A DNA stretch of 64,000 nt, taken from contig NCSJ02000012.1 of assembly GCA_002812745.2 (NCBI GenBank), positions 227,748 to 291,747 of the forward strand, read 5' to 3'. The notes under the pieces are model-generated. The model made no database searches. It saw only the letters and a program-made list of their open reading frames with translations, and was not told the origin of the DNA. Every line of letters begins with the position of its first letter. Position 1 is the stretch's first letter. This stretch comes from Scytalidium lignicola (Eukaryota; Ascomycota; Leotiomycetes). Positions 21,483 through 34,109 of the stretch are shown piece by piece. The position numbers were made by a program, and so were the translations under genes.

Positions 21483-23052
21483 ATGCAACTCTCTAGACTA
21501 CTATGGCCGGCGGCCTTGATACAAGCAGTATGCGGTATACAACTTGATGTCACCTCCCCTGGTATGTAATACCCCTCGTACTTCGAAATATTCTCAAGCC
21601 CAAACATGCTAATGGAAGTACCCAACATACAGCCTCCATTAAGAGTGCAGCAAGCACAGTCGCTTTTGATATGATGTCCTATTATAATGGAAACCAGACT
21701 GTATGTCTCAAACCCATTACTCGTCAACCTTGCGATTCCAACTAACCACTTCATCAGGGCCAAGTCCCCGGTTTACTACCACCGCCTCTCTTCTGGTGGG
21801 AAGGAGGAGGAATGTTCATGACCCTGATAGATTACTGGCGCTACACCGGCGACAGTTCCTACAATGATGCTGTCTCGGAAGCGCTACTATTCCAAGTTGG
21901 TCCCGATCGAGATTTCATGCCTCCTAACCAGACGAAGGACGAAGGGAATGATGACCAAGGGTTCTGGGGCATGGCAGCCATGCTGGCAGCAGAGACAAAT
22001 TTCCCAAATCCGCCACCAGACCAACCACAGTGGCTTGCACTAGCTCAAGCTGTGTTCAATGAGATGGTTGGTCGATGGGACACTACTACTTGTGGTGGTG
22101 GACTACGGTGGCAGATCTTCCAGTTCAACAATGGGTTCACGTACAAGAACAGCATTGCGAACGGGTGTTTCTTTAACATTGCATCTAGGCTGGCGCGGTA
22201 TACGGGGAATCAGACCTACGCGGACTGGGCGACCACGATTTGGGATTGGGAGAATTCGGTCGGGTTGATTGATAGTTCGTACCATGTCTATGACGGCGCA
22301 TCTGACACGACAAATTGTACAACCCCAGATAAGTTGCAGTGGACGTACAACGCTGGGATCTACCTTCATGGAGCTGCCAACATGTATAACTTTGTAAGTA
22401 TCATTTTCCTTTCATCGCTACCTGACACCATCAAATGAGGCCTAACATAGCTATCTCATAGACCGAAGGCAATTCGACATGGGGTGACCGCGTCTCGGGT
22501 CTTCTCAAAACCTCAGCCAGTGTTTTCTTCCCCAACCAAATCTTGACCGAGCAAGCCTGTGAAAATATTCACACCTGCGACACCGACCAGCTCACTTTCA
22601 AAGCCTACTTCAGCGGATGGCTTGCCTCGACCGCCATCCTTGCCCCTTTCACCTATCCACTCATTACTCCGGTGCTCAGCACATCCGCAAAAAATGCCGC
22701 ACTACAGTGCTCTGGCGGAACTAGCGGTACTCAGTGCGGCTTCCAGTGGACGCGTGGTGCTTCCTTCGACGGAAACACTGGCCTAGGCCAGGAGATGAGT
22801 GCCTTGGGCGCCATCCATAGTTCACTGGTCTCGATCCAGCCTGTTCAGGCACCTGTAACTAACAGCACTGGTGGAACAAGTCAAGGTGATAGTTCAGCGG
22901 GTACGGCGAACAACAAGAACAGTGGTTCCAGTAATTACATGGAAGATATGTTGATAATAACCACAAAGGACAAGGTTGGGGCCGGATTCCTGACTGCTGC
23001 TCTTGTCACAAGCGTCATCGGCGGCGGGGTGTTTATGATTGTGGGAAGCTGA
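21483..23052 (+). CDS. GH76 mannan endo-1,6-alpha-mannosidase, Dfg5/Dcw1 type, GPI-anchored
   Basis: Four exons, 21483-21561, 21633-21700, 21758-22393 and 22462-23052, encode 457 residues. A signal peptide covers about residues 1-20 ([18 protein letters not shown]). The GH76 core contains the signature [11 protein letters not shown] with the catalytic aspartate pair at about residues 114-115, GGLRWQI, and [17 protein letters not shown]. The C-terminus is Ser/Thr/Asn-rich, then a hydrophobic stretch ending [10 protein letters not shown], a typical GPI attachment signal. In yeasts Dfg5 and Dcw1 are needed to transfer GPI proteins to wall glucan and for normal growth and filamentation; the same role is inferred here. 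All joins keep frame and restore family sequence ([29 protein letters not shown]). Confidence 0.92.
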
Positions 23053-23587
23053 GCGTGATTTTCCACTCTGCCCACACTGCTGAGTTTGTTTTTCTTTGAC
23101 TTTGCATCACACAGCGCGATACACGATTCTAATGATGGGATTTCACCAGCTATTTCAACCCATGGTATATTGGGGAAGTTAAAAAGAAGGTTCCTAAGGT
23201 GCATAAGTTTGGGGCGTTTACTTTGATTTCATCCTGGGTGGACATATAGTTATGAGGAAGTTCCTCTTGCATGTATAATATGCTCTACTTCAATATTTTG
23301 GTTTTCGTTTAAATAAAGAGAAAGAAGGAAGGGAAGGATTGATACCCCCTCTTTTTGTAGGTATAAAATTTTATATTTTAGTAAAGATTCTATTCTCATT
23401 TATATGACTAGAGAGTACATTGATTATGATTGAAAGCGTACCAATTTTTTTCCACCTTTTAATTCAGAAGATAGACTCGGGTAAACCTTCCAAGGAAATT
23501 ATTAGCGAGCATTGATTTAGCTCAAGATACGGTATACAAATTTAGCAACCTTCATCCTATTACATCAGAACCATTATCGACCAAACT
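23053..23587. other. intergenic, no gene seen
   Basis: 3' flank of the GH76 gene and promoter of the flavoprotein gene. AT-rich between 23,280 and 23,460; nothing else is supported. Confidence 0.5.
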
Positions 23588-25035
23588 ATGCAATTAATCA
23601 CTGTGCTTCATCCTGTTAGATTAAAGCCAACCCGGGCCCTAATTACCACCGGATCAGTAGCCCAATCGCGAAATTCCATATTGAATAGACAATGGACCAG
23701 GTACTACTCCGAAAGACCCCTAACTCCAAATCAAACGAAGCGAAGGTATGAAGCTGTTGTGGTCGGAGCTGGTCCAGCAGGCATCGCCGTGGTTGGGAAC
23801 TTGTTAGAACAGCAAAAGCACCCGATATTATGGGTCGATGATCAGTTTCACGGTGGGAGATTAGATAAATACTATCGAAGAGTTCCTAGGTATAACTTAT
23901 TTTTTTTTGCCCTCCTACACCTCTTGGTTTTATTCACGTGACCTAACATACGCTCCTTGTAGTAATACCACGGTGAAGCTCTTCTTGGAATATGCTCAAG
24001 GAGTAAAAGTATTCCGCGAAATTGTAGAGGAGACTCCTGTTCCGCATGCTATATCCCGTATGAAAGAGCTCGACCAAGAGGATACTTGCCAGATTTCACG
24101 TGCTGCGGATATGTGTGTTATGCTTACCGAGGGCCTCAATGAGTCCAAGGGCGTATATAAGCAGCTAGGTCATGTATCTAGTGCATCCTGGACTGATGTA
24201 TGCTATGAGAGATCTTCCAACTTTTTGTTCCTTGAGAATATTTCGCTAACCTTTTGTGCAGGCAAAGCAGTGGAGCGTCACCGTTGATCCGCTAGATGAG
24301 AAGCTTCAAGACCCAACCACCATCTCAGTAGATCGTCTGGTACTCTGTCATGGCTCTGTACCTACTTCCGGTCCTCTCCCAGTATCCGGCTTTCAAGAAA
24401 TTGGCCTCGATCCAGCACTTGATCCGCCTAGGTTAGCCAAGATCCTCCCATCTGATTCTCCTACAACGGTTGGAGTGATCGGTGCCTCTCATAGTGCTAT
24501 CTTGGTACTCCGTAACCTCTACAATCTCGCAAGCTCGACACACCCCCAACTACGCATCAAATGGTTCACACGACATGAGCTACGCTACGCAGAGAAGCGA
24601 GACGGCTGGATCTACCGAGACAACACAGGTCTAAAAGGAGCCGTGGCAGCATGGGCCAAAGAGAACCTAGAAGAAGATAAGCTGTCGCAATCAGATGTCA
24701 GTAAGTACCTCGAGAAGGTACGTACAACAGGGGAGAAAGAACCAGAAACCTATAACGAGCATCTACCTTCCTGCACGCACGTGATCCAAGCAATCGGATA
24801 TACTCGAAGCCCACTCCCTGTTTTAGAAAGAGATAGCAAACCACTTGAGATAAAATACGATCACATGACGGGCGGGTTTGAGGATAATAGTGGACAGAAG
24901 ATTAAGGGTTTGCACGCTGCTGGTATTGCGTGGCCTGAGAGAGTTGTTGATCCCGAAGGGAATGTTGAGTATGCTGTTGGACTGTTTAAATTCATGAGGT
25001 ATCTGAAACGGGTTGTACCGCAGTGGACCGCATGA
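23588..25035 (+). CDS. FAD/NAD(P)-dependent oxidoreductase, probably mitochondrial
   Basis: Three exons, 23588-23889, 23963-24197 and 24262-25035, encode 436 residues. A dinucleotide-binding fold starts at about residue 57 with [19 protein letters not shown], followed by an acidic residue in LWVDDQF. A second Rossmann-type motif [11 protein letters not shown] lies about 240-250, as in flavin-containing monooxygenase-like and pyridine-nucleotide-disulfide oxidoreductase-like proteins. Near the C-terminus [12 protein letters not shown] and [12 protein letters not shown] resemble the ATG and C-terminal FAD contacts. The first 45 residues are rich in Arg, Ser and Thr with few acids, which suggests a mitochondrial import sequence. 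Substrate and exact subfamily are not known. Intron joins give [10 protein letters not shown] and SWTDAKQWSV. Confidence 0.83.
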
Positions 25036-25616
25036 AAAGTTTCTAGCCTTTCTAACTTATTAATCAAAACGGTGTTTGCTATATAGATAGATCCACCAAT
25101 ACATATCAAGATGTAGTTATAAGGTAATGTATATCTTGTGGAGAAAAGACTAGATAGTATCATTCAATTTATTAGATCACATTTCTTAATGCATTCACTG
25201 AAGATAACCAATGTTTCAAACTTTTGCATTGTTGCAAACAGGTAAGCGCTATTAATGCTAATTGAAACGCCAAGATCAACTACTGTTCTAGAATTGTATC
25301 AAACCACCCCCTGAAGCGCTGACCAAAATTTGGGCAATTCTCTCAAACTAATTGACGCGTTAAAACATTAGAGGAAATGGCAAGAAAATGATAATATTTT
25401 GTAGAAAATCATCTCAAACCACCCCCGCCCAGTAAACCCACCAGATAGCATTGTATCGCATCAAACATCTCCGCCCCCAACGCCTTTCCATACAGCCCTA
25501 CTCAGTCCCAGAGTCATACTGATAGCTAAAGTCCCGATTCAAACCAAAAACATTATACCAAGAGTTTTACGAAGATTTAATCGTCAGCACAAGAAATAAA
25601 ATGCAAATTAAAAAAA
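25036..25616. other. intergenic between convergent genes
   Basis: 3' ends of the flavoprotein gene and the SANT/Myb gene meet here. TCAAACCACCCC occurs twice (25299-25310 and 25414-25425). No gene is seen. Confidence 0.5.
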
Positions 25617-26641
25617 TTAAGCCATAACAATCTCTCTGCAATCCCTTTTCTCCTCAATCCTTCGGACCATCTCTCTCTCGTCTGGACTGCGAGGACTGGC
25701 ATCAATACCCAGAAGCGCTGATATGCTAGTGGCACTGTTCTTATTCTCTTGGGGCTTCGCAGAGCACTGCTGGTATGAAACTCCGTTGGCAATGTGCGTG
25801 TCGGGAGATACGCATGGAGTTGGAGGGGCATTTGCTGCAATTCCTCGCTTCCATGTCTCTTCCAATAGTAGGGGAGAGACTCCTCCACCATACTCAGATG
25901 CGATGGTAGTCCAGAAAGAAGATCTGTGAGCTTCGTATATACGTCGAAGGCGCTCCTTATCGATATTGGAGATTGGAGTCGAGTTAGTGGCAATGTCACA
26001 GTCAAGTCTCAAAGCTGGAGTTGCCGCAGATTCAGAGAGGGATCGACGTGGAGGAGCAGGCTTAGGGAGAATAGCCACAGGTTGACCAACGGTTCTGGGT
26101 GGACTATTTGAAGTGGATTGGCCCATAAGCGTTGAAGCGGCCGGGAGTTGAACGTTGGCTGCAGACTGAGGAGAGTAGTGGAATGAGGGACTATCAGATC
26201 GAAGGTTGGTATTTTCATGAATTGGTGAGGGCATGGAGACAGGCAAGATCGGAGAGTGGTTCGATGAATCGCCATTGGAAGATGCACCAACAGAGTTGGT
26301 TCGCTTGCGCCGATTGCTACCATGCGAGAGTTGATGATAATGAAGGCGGCAAGCCAGCTCGGTCTTTTTCAAGTGCGATGCAATGTGTTTATATGGCATC
26401 TTCTGGAGCCGGGTCTGAAGAAGATAAACTTCCTAGATTGATTGATTAGCCACCATTCACTATAATGCCTTCACAGAGGCACTCGTACCTCGTCTTCACT
26501 CCAAGCTCTGCCTCCACCCGTTGACGTGGCTTTCCTGTTCTTCTGAATACCAAACTCATGTCTATCCATTGTATCAATAGAAGAGTAAGTGGAGAGCCCA
26601 GCAAGAGAAGCAGTATTCATCTGATTCATTGTAGTGGTCAT
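25617..26641 (-). CDS. single SANT/Myb-domain protein, putative regulator
   Basis: Two exons on the minus strand, 26641-26489 and 26432-25617, encode 322 residues. The intron splits the Myb domain: GGRAWSEDE joins EVYLLQTRLQKMPYKHIASH and then TELACRLHYHQLSHG, giving a W-(about 20)-I-A-(about 10)-CR-LHYHQL helix-turn-helix at about residues 46-85. A basic NRRKR cluster follows and can act as a nuclear signal. The rest is Ser/Pro-rich and disordered except for a second short conserved-looking segment near residues 200-240 (ERLRRIYEAHRSSFWTTIASEYGGG), which also resembles a helical SANT-like unit. The start is the first in-frame ATG; an upstream exon cannot be excluded. DNA binding is inferred from the fold; targets are unknown. 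Confidence 0.78.
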
Positions 26642-29600
26642 GGTTTCGTGATCGTTAAGGGGATTGAAATGCCGATTTGAAGAATATATATTGTAAAGGT
26701 TGTTTGAGCCAGCAAATCTGAAGAATCGAAGATAAACAGCACAGTCTGTAACTCCTGCAAAGATAGTCCCGTGTAGAGAGGTTGACCGATGTCTGAATAA
26801 CAAACGAAGTGATGAAAATAAAAGAAGTTAAAAACAAGAAGTATTAACTACAATAAAGAATGTAAGCAGCCAAACCAGTTGGACAATGAAAGAAAGTAAG
26901 AATTAGCTGCGGAAAGAAGTAGTTTACTCGTGAGCATGCATAACGGAGAATGAAAAGCGAGGAAAGAGCAGTTGAGCCTTGTTGATATATGAAGCATTGC
27001 TTTACCAGGGGCCATCTGGAAACGCCCGGACTCTGACTGGGGAAAGCCTTGCCTCCCATCAAACCAGCCAATGCTTTGACCGGATACTACCGGTCCTGAT
27101 GGTTGCAATGGCCTGGATTATGTTAATCGGTTTCCGATGGGCATGGAGTGTGTTGCATATTTCCGTCCCTTTTCTGACCTGTTTCTGGGGAACTGACTCT
27201 GCGTTTGGTGTTTGAGGTGGGGTCTCAAGTTACAGCTTCTATAACAGACTAAATAAGCCATGGCAATGACAAAGGCCAAGAGGATTCCCTGAAAAGAATT
27301 GAAGCTAGGCTTTTGCCTAGAGCAGCGCCATTGAATTGTAAAGCTACAACACCTCTTCTCTCCAGCTAAACTAACAACCTAAAGTCCGTCCAGAAACAGC
27401 TGTCATTAGACTGAACTGCACAACCGTGGACGAGGAATAAGTTGAGGTTGACATTAGTGGCCGCGATTGGAGATGGGATTGTTCTAGGCAAGGGGGTGTT
27501 TACTGGATACAATTCGAAACTCGCTTGCCCTCGACTTCCCCATGTCGGAAACATGAGCTCAGACAATCACAAATCAATCCCAAGAGCTCGATCCACCAAC
27601 CATAAACCTCTGTCAGAGTGCCATTATGACGGGTAGTCCAGAGCATAATTCTCATCCATGATCAGATGCTCCAAGAGCTGGGTGCTGGGTGTTGGATGCA
27701 TACGAGTGCTTAATCTGACATGACGGCCTGTGGCTAAAGCGAGGGTTGTTTTCTAAGCTGGATATCCTCAACCTCCAATTAGAAACAATCTGATCGAATA
27801 TGATTTTCTGAAAGGGAAATAAGACAAGAAGTTGATTCCAAGCACTATCTATCTCCGTGTTGAATTCTAACAATGAGCACGGCAATATTGTTAACGACTG
27901 TTAACGATTGTCATGACTGATCATCTCTAGAGCTTAAGCAAACGGCGTGTTCATGCTTATTACCACACCTGATTAGTTTACAGTACTGCCAACGACCTCG
28001 AATACTAATTCTCTAGTTCAACTTAATTCTGTTGAAACGACAAATAGCAAGATGGGACGTCGTCTTTTGGTGTCTAATCCTTTCTCGTGTGTTTGGGGAA
28101 CAGCGCCTATTACAGTACACAAAGAGAAGTCGAGAATTGCTTTGATTCGATAGCCTTACCAAGATCTCATTAATATACACATGATCTGCAGATATCCCAA
28201 ACGGTAAACCCGAAGGTTTCTGTTCAAGGATTGCGAAGTTTAAGCTCAGACATTCATCGTTGTATTCTGCTACCGGGATCGTCTCATGGACTTTGCCGAG
28301 CTACACCATGCATTTCCAAAATAGGACAGGCGAACAATTAACGCATTAAGGATCGCTATGATCATTGTTAGAGAATTGAATTAATGCTTCTTTACTATAG
28401 TACGTCTGTACAGTAAGCACAACAAAATCAACGTGATGGCAATTGCGAACAGCTACGACGCCTACGATAGGTCCATTCTATCAAAACTATATTATGATTC
28501 AATAAGGCTGAGCCGCGCCGAGCTTTGGAGACGACAATGATCCTTCTGGGGAAGATTATCAATGCAGAACCCTCCACCACATTGGCGCAATTAGGAACGC
28601 CTAGATAAGAGGTTTGTTTTAAAAACAAGCGCTAATGGCCCAAGGGGCCTCGTTTGAAAAGGGACCGGATATCTGATGATCCGTTGACGGACATGAGAAT
28701 AGCCATTGCGTCTCAAGTCTTGGGACGATTGCAACTCACCCAATTATTTTTGTGAATAGAATCTCGGGTTTTCAGCATCCACTTCTTGGTTTCTTAGTTC
28801 TCAGTCACAGGTCACTTGCAATTGCATACATTGAAGATCATTAGAGTACGGAAATGATCGGAGATATCAATGCGAAATTTAGGCGGTCTGTATCATCCAG
28901 GTACGCGCCTGAATTGGCACAAGACTGCATGTAAATATTCTGTGTTTTGGTGACAACACCTCCCTAGCAGGTTGATCTTCAGCAACTACTGTAGCAATGT
29001 ACAGGGACTGCAGGCAACAACTTGCAAGCGTCGTCCGTACCAAGACAAAACTTGAGAATATGCAGAAAGACCAGAGGGGCAGACCAGAGGGGCACAGATT
29101 AAGGGCCTGGTCACTTGTGATGGGAGGCCCGCAGTGGCGCCAGGGACCGCGACATAGAACGGCGGCGCGTGCTATCACGAGCAATCTGTCTCAAATCCCG
29201 TTAAATATAGGCACTGGTGCATGTCACCAACTGTCGGATCCAACAACGCGGGCAGCTAAGTTTCCAAAAGCAGAACACGAACCAAACAGCACATGGCGGT
29301 GAGGCTCAATCACATTTCTTTTGGTGAAATGGTTCCCAACTTAAATGGAAATGTGTTGATGAAACATCTCTGGCATTGGTTTCGATACCAAAACACGCGG
29401 TCTCGAACGGCCTGGGACTAATTAGATGGGTGTTAGATCCGAAGATAATTACCTCGACCGGTACGTTCGCGTAACCATACGAGGACAGCTACAAGCCACG
29501 ATCTCAACTCCTGGGAAAGACAATTTCGAAATGCCACCAATTGCCTTTATCCATAGTGCGTTCGTATTGAGATATATTCAATAGCCATATCACAGGCCAA

Positions 29601-32600
29601 TTGAGTCCGTCGGCTGTGGGTGCGGGGTACGGGAGAGATGGAGAGAGTAAGAGTTGCCGTCGCGGGGTACCTTCGTACATTCGTACTTGTGATCCAGCAT
29701 TTTGAGTCTCCAGAATCTGGTCATTTCTAGACCTCAATTGCAAACTTGCGCTACCCAGTTTGCAGAGAGTCTGAAGCAGAACTAAGGGACGGCGCAAGCC
29801 ACTGACGATGCCGATAAAGCACAAGAGGTCACATTCAGAGGAAAAGCAGCACATTTTCACGAGCATTCACAAGGGATCAATCGGCAAGCCTAGATACGGT
29901 AGATCTCCTCTTTTAGGGTGTGTCAGGAGCTATAGTACAGTACAGGTAAGTACTAGCTGTGGCGGGCAAGCAAATAATGATAGGTATACGTCCGTAATAA
30001 GAATGATACTAACTGTGATTCGATCCTTCGCACAAAATAGGTGCCCTGAAGATCGCATGGTTTCTTTTTTCCTTCTGCATGTGCATCAGCACTTCTGGTA
30101 ATCCCTCACAGCTATAGGAAATGGCTTTGTTTAGTTTCATGGACCGCGACCACATAAATCCAAGAAGTTATGGTGATCACTGACAAGTACATGGTCATGT
30201 AGTACAAGTGCGTCAATGCAACCGCGCGATACGAGCAGCGCCATAGGCGGATGAGTGCAAGCCAAGAAGCCCGTCTGGACTTGGGGTGACTCGAGATGAC
30301 AGCTGGTACGTTCTTCACCACAGATAAGGTTTGGTTTATTATTGTGGAGTTTTATCCAGCAATAATAGTTAGTGATGATGGGAGCTTCAAAAATCAAAAA
30401 TCAAAGGCACTTTCCGGCGCCATCTTTTCTCATCTCCACCTTGGTGGTGGTGCTTACTGGGGATGTTGAGGGACTTAAGGCACTGGATGATGCATGACAC
30501 GCAGGACGATAACTTTAGCCCCGGAAGTCACTAATTTGCGTGCTAGAATGGAATTAATTCACAAGGCAACTTCCCCACATCGTTCTACAGGACAGTACCA
30601 CAAGAATGGGTACTCTTGTGTAGTTGGTACGCCCAGGTCATTCCAGAGCGACCCAGCCACCAGACCACCACCAACAACAAAGCCCGACTTTTGCAACTTT
30701 TGAGAATTGCAGTACGGGTACCAGCTACGAGGCCAAATATCATCAACGTCTGCAACCGCAACCGCAACCGCTACCCTTGCCGCACCAGCGCAGAAGCACA
30801 ACAGCAGCAGCATGGCAATTACTGTAATTAATATCGACAGCTCCAGGTGCTGGTTCGGGGATAATCTGGACCAGGGAGAGGCAAAAGGAAGAAGCATAAA
30901 ATCGCCGTGGCTGGTGCGCGCCCGGGTTCTAGGCAAAATCTGGCACGGGTGGTGATTAATCAGAGCGCAAACCCTTGGGGCCAAGACTGTTTCGTCGTTT
31001 CGCCTACCCCGCGTTTCTTAAACGGAATGCTCGTGCAGCTCCCAGTCCACTAACATTGCGATGAAAGCCTCGAAGCTTTGTTGTCTTGTCTGTCCTGTCT
31101 GGTCCAATTCCCTTTTCCCTTTTTTTCAATTCCTCACGCCATCATTCCATCACTTTTCCCACCTGCCCTCGCTAACCACCCTGGTACTTGCTGCACCTCA
31201 TTCGCTGCACCGCTCTGACTTCGTGATACCTCCCTCGCACAGGTACCTGGGACTTGCAGACTGAGTAAACAAGTGACCGCTCACCAGACTCGAGGCCTGG
31301 CCAATACCGCGAAGCCCTTGCTGCTGCCCACCAAGCATCCAAGAGGGAGCTGGCCAATTAATAGCAGCTCCCAGGCCCGACTTTCACGCCCACAATTCCA
31401 CAGGACGGTACTTGGGCAAAGGTACCTCGGCGACGGGATGGGGTTGGTGGTACCAAAGTTACCGGACTGGATGTACGAGGTCGTCGTCACTGGGGTGGTC
31501 TAGCCTCGCCCCCTCACTTTCATCCCCCTCCAGTCACTGCTACCGCGGCACCGCCAAATACTGTACAAGGTCAGGAAAGTACCACCCTCTTCGCCGTGCG
31601 TGCACCTACCGTAACTGCTCCATCCCTCTCTGTTTTTTGTGTGTGGACCAGCCACCGGATCATTATTGATCATTCCTTCAGTCCCTCATTTCCTCATTCC
31701 ACCTACTGCTGCACACACTTTTCGATTCCTGTATATATCGAAAAGCCTCCAACACCGACAAGCTGGACCATCATTCGCGGCACTGTGCTCNAAAAAAAGA
31801 CCTGCGACGCCTTTTTGTAAACCTCTCTACATATGATATGTACTGTACAGTACTAGTACGACCACAGCCAACGACGGATATCCCGTTGTCTCTGTTCTCG
31901 CCGGCTCGCCGTCTCTGCCGACGTCCGCATGTACATTGTGCTGCTTGCTGTGTTTAACGGTTCGGTCACAAAAAAGGGCCAGTTGAGGAGCTTCCTGCCT
32001 TCCTGCTTCTTGCTTCTTGTCAAATCTTAACTAGGTCCTGGACCCGGCGATCATTGCCTCGAGCCCGCAGCACACACCAGAAAAAAGCTCTGGCGCCGCC
32101 GCCGCCCACCATTTTTTTCCCTGGGTGTCCTTTAGCCCCAGCCCCAGCCCAAGCCCGGCCGAGTGCAGCAACACCTCTTTTTTGCAAACCGGGACTAATG
32201 AGTTCGTTGCCCCTCGTTCCACTGAAGAGAGCTAGGAGCTACCATCTCTTCTGGCTACGACCAGTATTAAAAAGGCGAGGGAATACCTCGTTGCTGGTAC
32301 TGTGCTTTTGCATCTATCTGCCTTCCCTTCCCTTCCCCCACACCACCACTTTACCACCCCAGACCCATCGCGCGCGCGGAGGCACAGAGCTACGAAAGAA
32401 AGAACAGGACTTGGATCACTGGGCGCACCGCAGCCAGCAAAGCTAGCAGAAGCAGCAAGCAGCAACAGCCATTCTCGCGATATATCAGCATCAGCCCAGG
32501 TTCAGGGTAGTGGCCTAGTCAGCCGCTGCAGGCGACTCGAACTCTGCAAGTACCGCCCCGAACGACAGGCATTGTCTGCTGGCCTACTGCATCGGGGACT

Positions 32601-33245
32601 GCCTTCCTGGTCATCAAACTCTTTTTCAATGACATCTCCATTATAGCCTCCTGCACGCGTACCGGTAGTGTGTACTGTACTTAAATCCCAGGAGCTGGCC
32701 CTTCGAGTCACCAGATCAGACCATAACAAGAAAAACACCCTTTCCATTGTCTTTTCCACCGTTTTTGTGATTCTTACCTTGTTTGAGCACACGCGCGCGC
32801 GCGCACTCCTACCCCCAAACCCCAAATTTCTTGGGCTCGATTACTCTCATCCAACGGCAGAGCGAGCGAGAGGGAGAGGGAGAGAGAGACAGTCACGCAT
32901 ACATACATAAGATAGCTACTATATACTTTTGCTTTCCTACCCGACGGCACGCTACATGGGAATTTGCATGACCATCGTTGGTTGATGCCATTAGGACCGC
33001 CCGTCGGCAAGTCATGCAAGAAAGGCATGTCAGCCCTATTACCAACATCGCCTTCTCGAATCTTTTGGTACATGAGATCGTAGGTATCTCCGTACCTACA
33101 CCCCAGCCTCAACTTGGCGACTTCAACCAATCCACACGCGAGTCAACAACCAGAGCGGTTCGCGCTCAAAATTCTTCCTTCTTCCTCCTTCGCCGACGCA
33201 CTTGAGTATCAGGGCTCCAACATATGGTCTCCGACCTCATCGCTC
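26642..33245. other. 6.6 kb gene-poor region between two head-to-head Myb genes
   Basis: No gene can be supported. The longest frames are about 100-140 codons, overlap on both strands and show no motifs. A 13-base tandem duplication lies at 29068-29093. From about 31,080 to 32,970 the plus strand is rich in C and T with simple repeats (a CG-dinucleotide run near 32,790 and GAGA runs near 32,850-32,890), suggesting a long transcript leader or promoter of the Myb gene at 33,246. A perfect palindrome lies at 31840-31853 and an N at 31791. Confidence 0.5.
31840..31853. repeat. 14-base perfect palindrome upstream of the small Myb gene
   Basis: GTACTGTACAGTAC reads the same on both strands. It lies about 1.4 kb before the Myb start codon, within a longer GTAC-rich run ending near 31,860. 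It could be a dimeric protein-binding site; function unknown. Confidence 0.5.
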
Positions 33246-34109
33246 ATGTCTAAACGCATAGACCGACAGCAAGTTGAAGCAGCCTCTAGAATCCATCCGC
33301 CTTTGCAACCACACCCGCAAACCGTGGACCCTTCCGTGCTGCCAACCGCCTCTGCATCATCTGCTGCACGAAACAAAAGACGCGCTTCAGGGTCTGTGCC
33401 ACAAATCAATACCATGGCAGCTCCATCAGGCGGATTACCGCCTTCAATGACTGGGAATCCTCCTCCCATGCCCACGGCAGACATGGGACCGCCGGCCAAG
33501 AAGAGTCGCACTAATACCCCATGGACACCTGCAGAAGAGCAGAAATTGAAGGCCATGAGGGATGCCAATCACAGTTGGGCAGACATAGCAAAGGTATGAA
33601 GCAAGAAAAGACATAAAAAAAAAAAGAGAAATTTAATACCCAAGAGCTTTGAGATTTGAATGGATGCTTATTTCAGCCGGTAGGAATTCCCTAATCGAAC
33701 GGAAGGAAGTGTGAAGAAGCACTGGTATAAGGTTTGACTCCTTACCATTCCCCTGTTTCAATATCAACTTCAAGACTAACCGGTATTCCAGGACATGCAT
33801 TATGCAGAATTCGCAGAAGATGAGGTACGTGGAATTTTTTTTGGCTAGCATCCCACATTTGATGCTGATGCTCAAACTAGAGTCAGGCTCTCCTCAATGC
33901 GATCAAAGAATACGACGCAAATAAATGGAAAGCCATTGGTGCAAAAGTTGGCAAGCCGGCAAAGGTTCGTATAGTCAATTCCTGAAAGAGAGAGAGAAAG
34001 AGAGAGAAAGAGAGAGAAAAGGGAAAGACGGGAGGAAGGAGAGACTTGACTAATCTTTGGATAGGCATGCGAGCAATATGCCAAAGAACATTTCGGAGGC
34101 CGAATATAA
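33246..34109 (+). CDS. small two-repeat Myb/SANT DNA-binding protein
   Basis: Five exons, 33246-33593, 33684-33731, 33792-33824, 33881-33964 and 34065-34109, give 185 residues. The first repeat (about residues 98-137) has NTPWTPAEEQKLKAMRD, then SWADIAKEFPNRTEGSVKKH and WYKDMHYAEF. The second (about 144-180) has ALLNAIKEYDANKWKAIGAK and KACEQYAKEHFGG, so Trp residues anchor the helices as in R2R3-like Myb units. The N-terminus is disordered and basic (ARNKRRASG). Acceptor choice for intron 1 (ending at 33683) is set by the EFPNRTEGSV reading. The open frame extends 5' without an ATG to at least 33,114, so an upstream exon is possible. Intron 4 contains a run of AGAGAGAGAA units. Regulatory targets are unknown. 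Confidence 0.82.
33984..34020 (+). repeat. purine-rich simple repeat in Myb intron 4
   Basis: Three copies of an AGAGAGAGAA-like unit lie inside the last intron of the small Myb gene. This is a microsatellite that may vary in length between strains. Confidence 0.7.

Noticed and set aside
29068..29093. 13-base tandem duplication as a possible CRISPR-like repeat
   Set aside because: Only two copies without spacers, in a eukaryotic genome.
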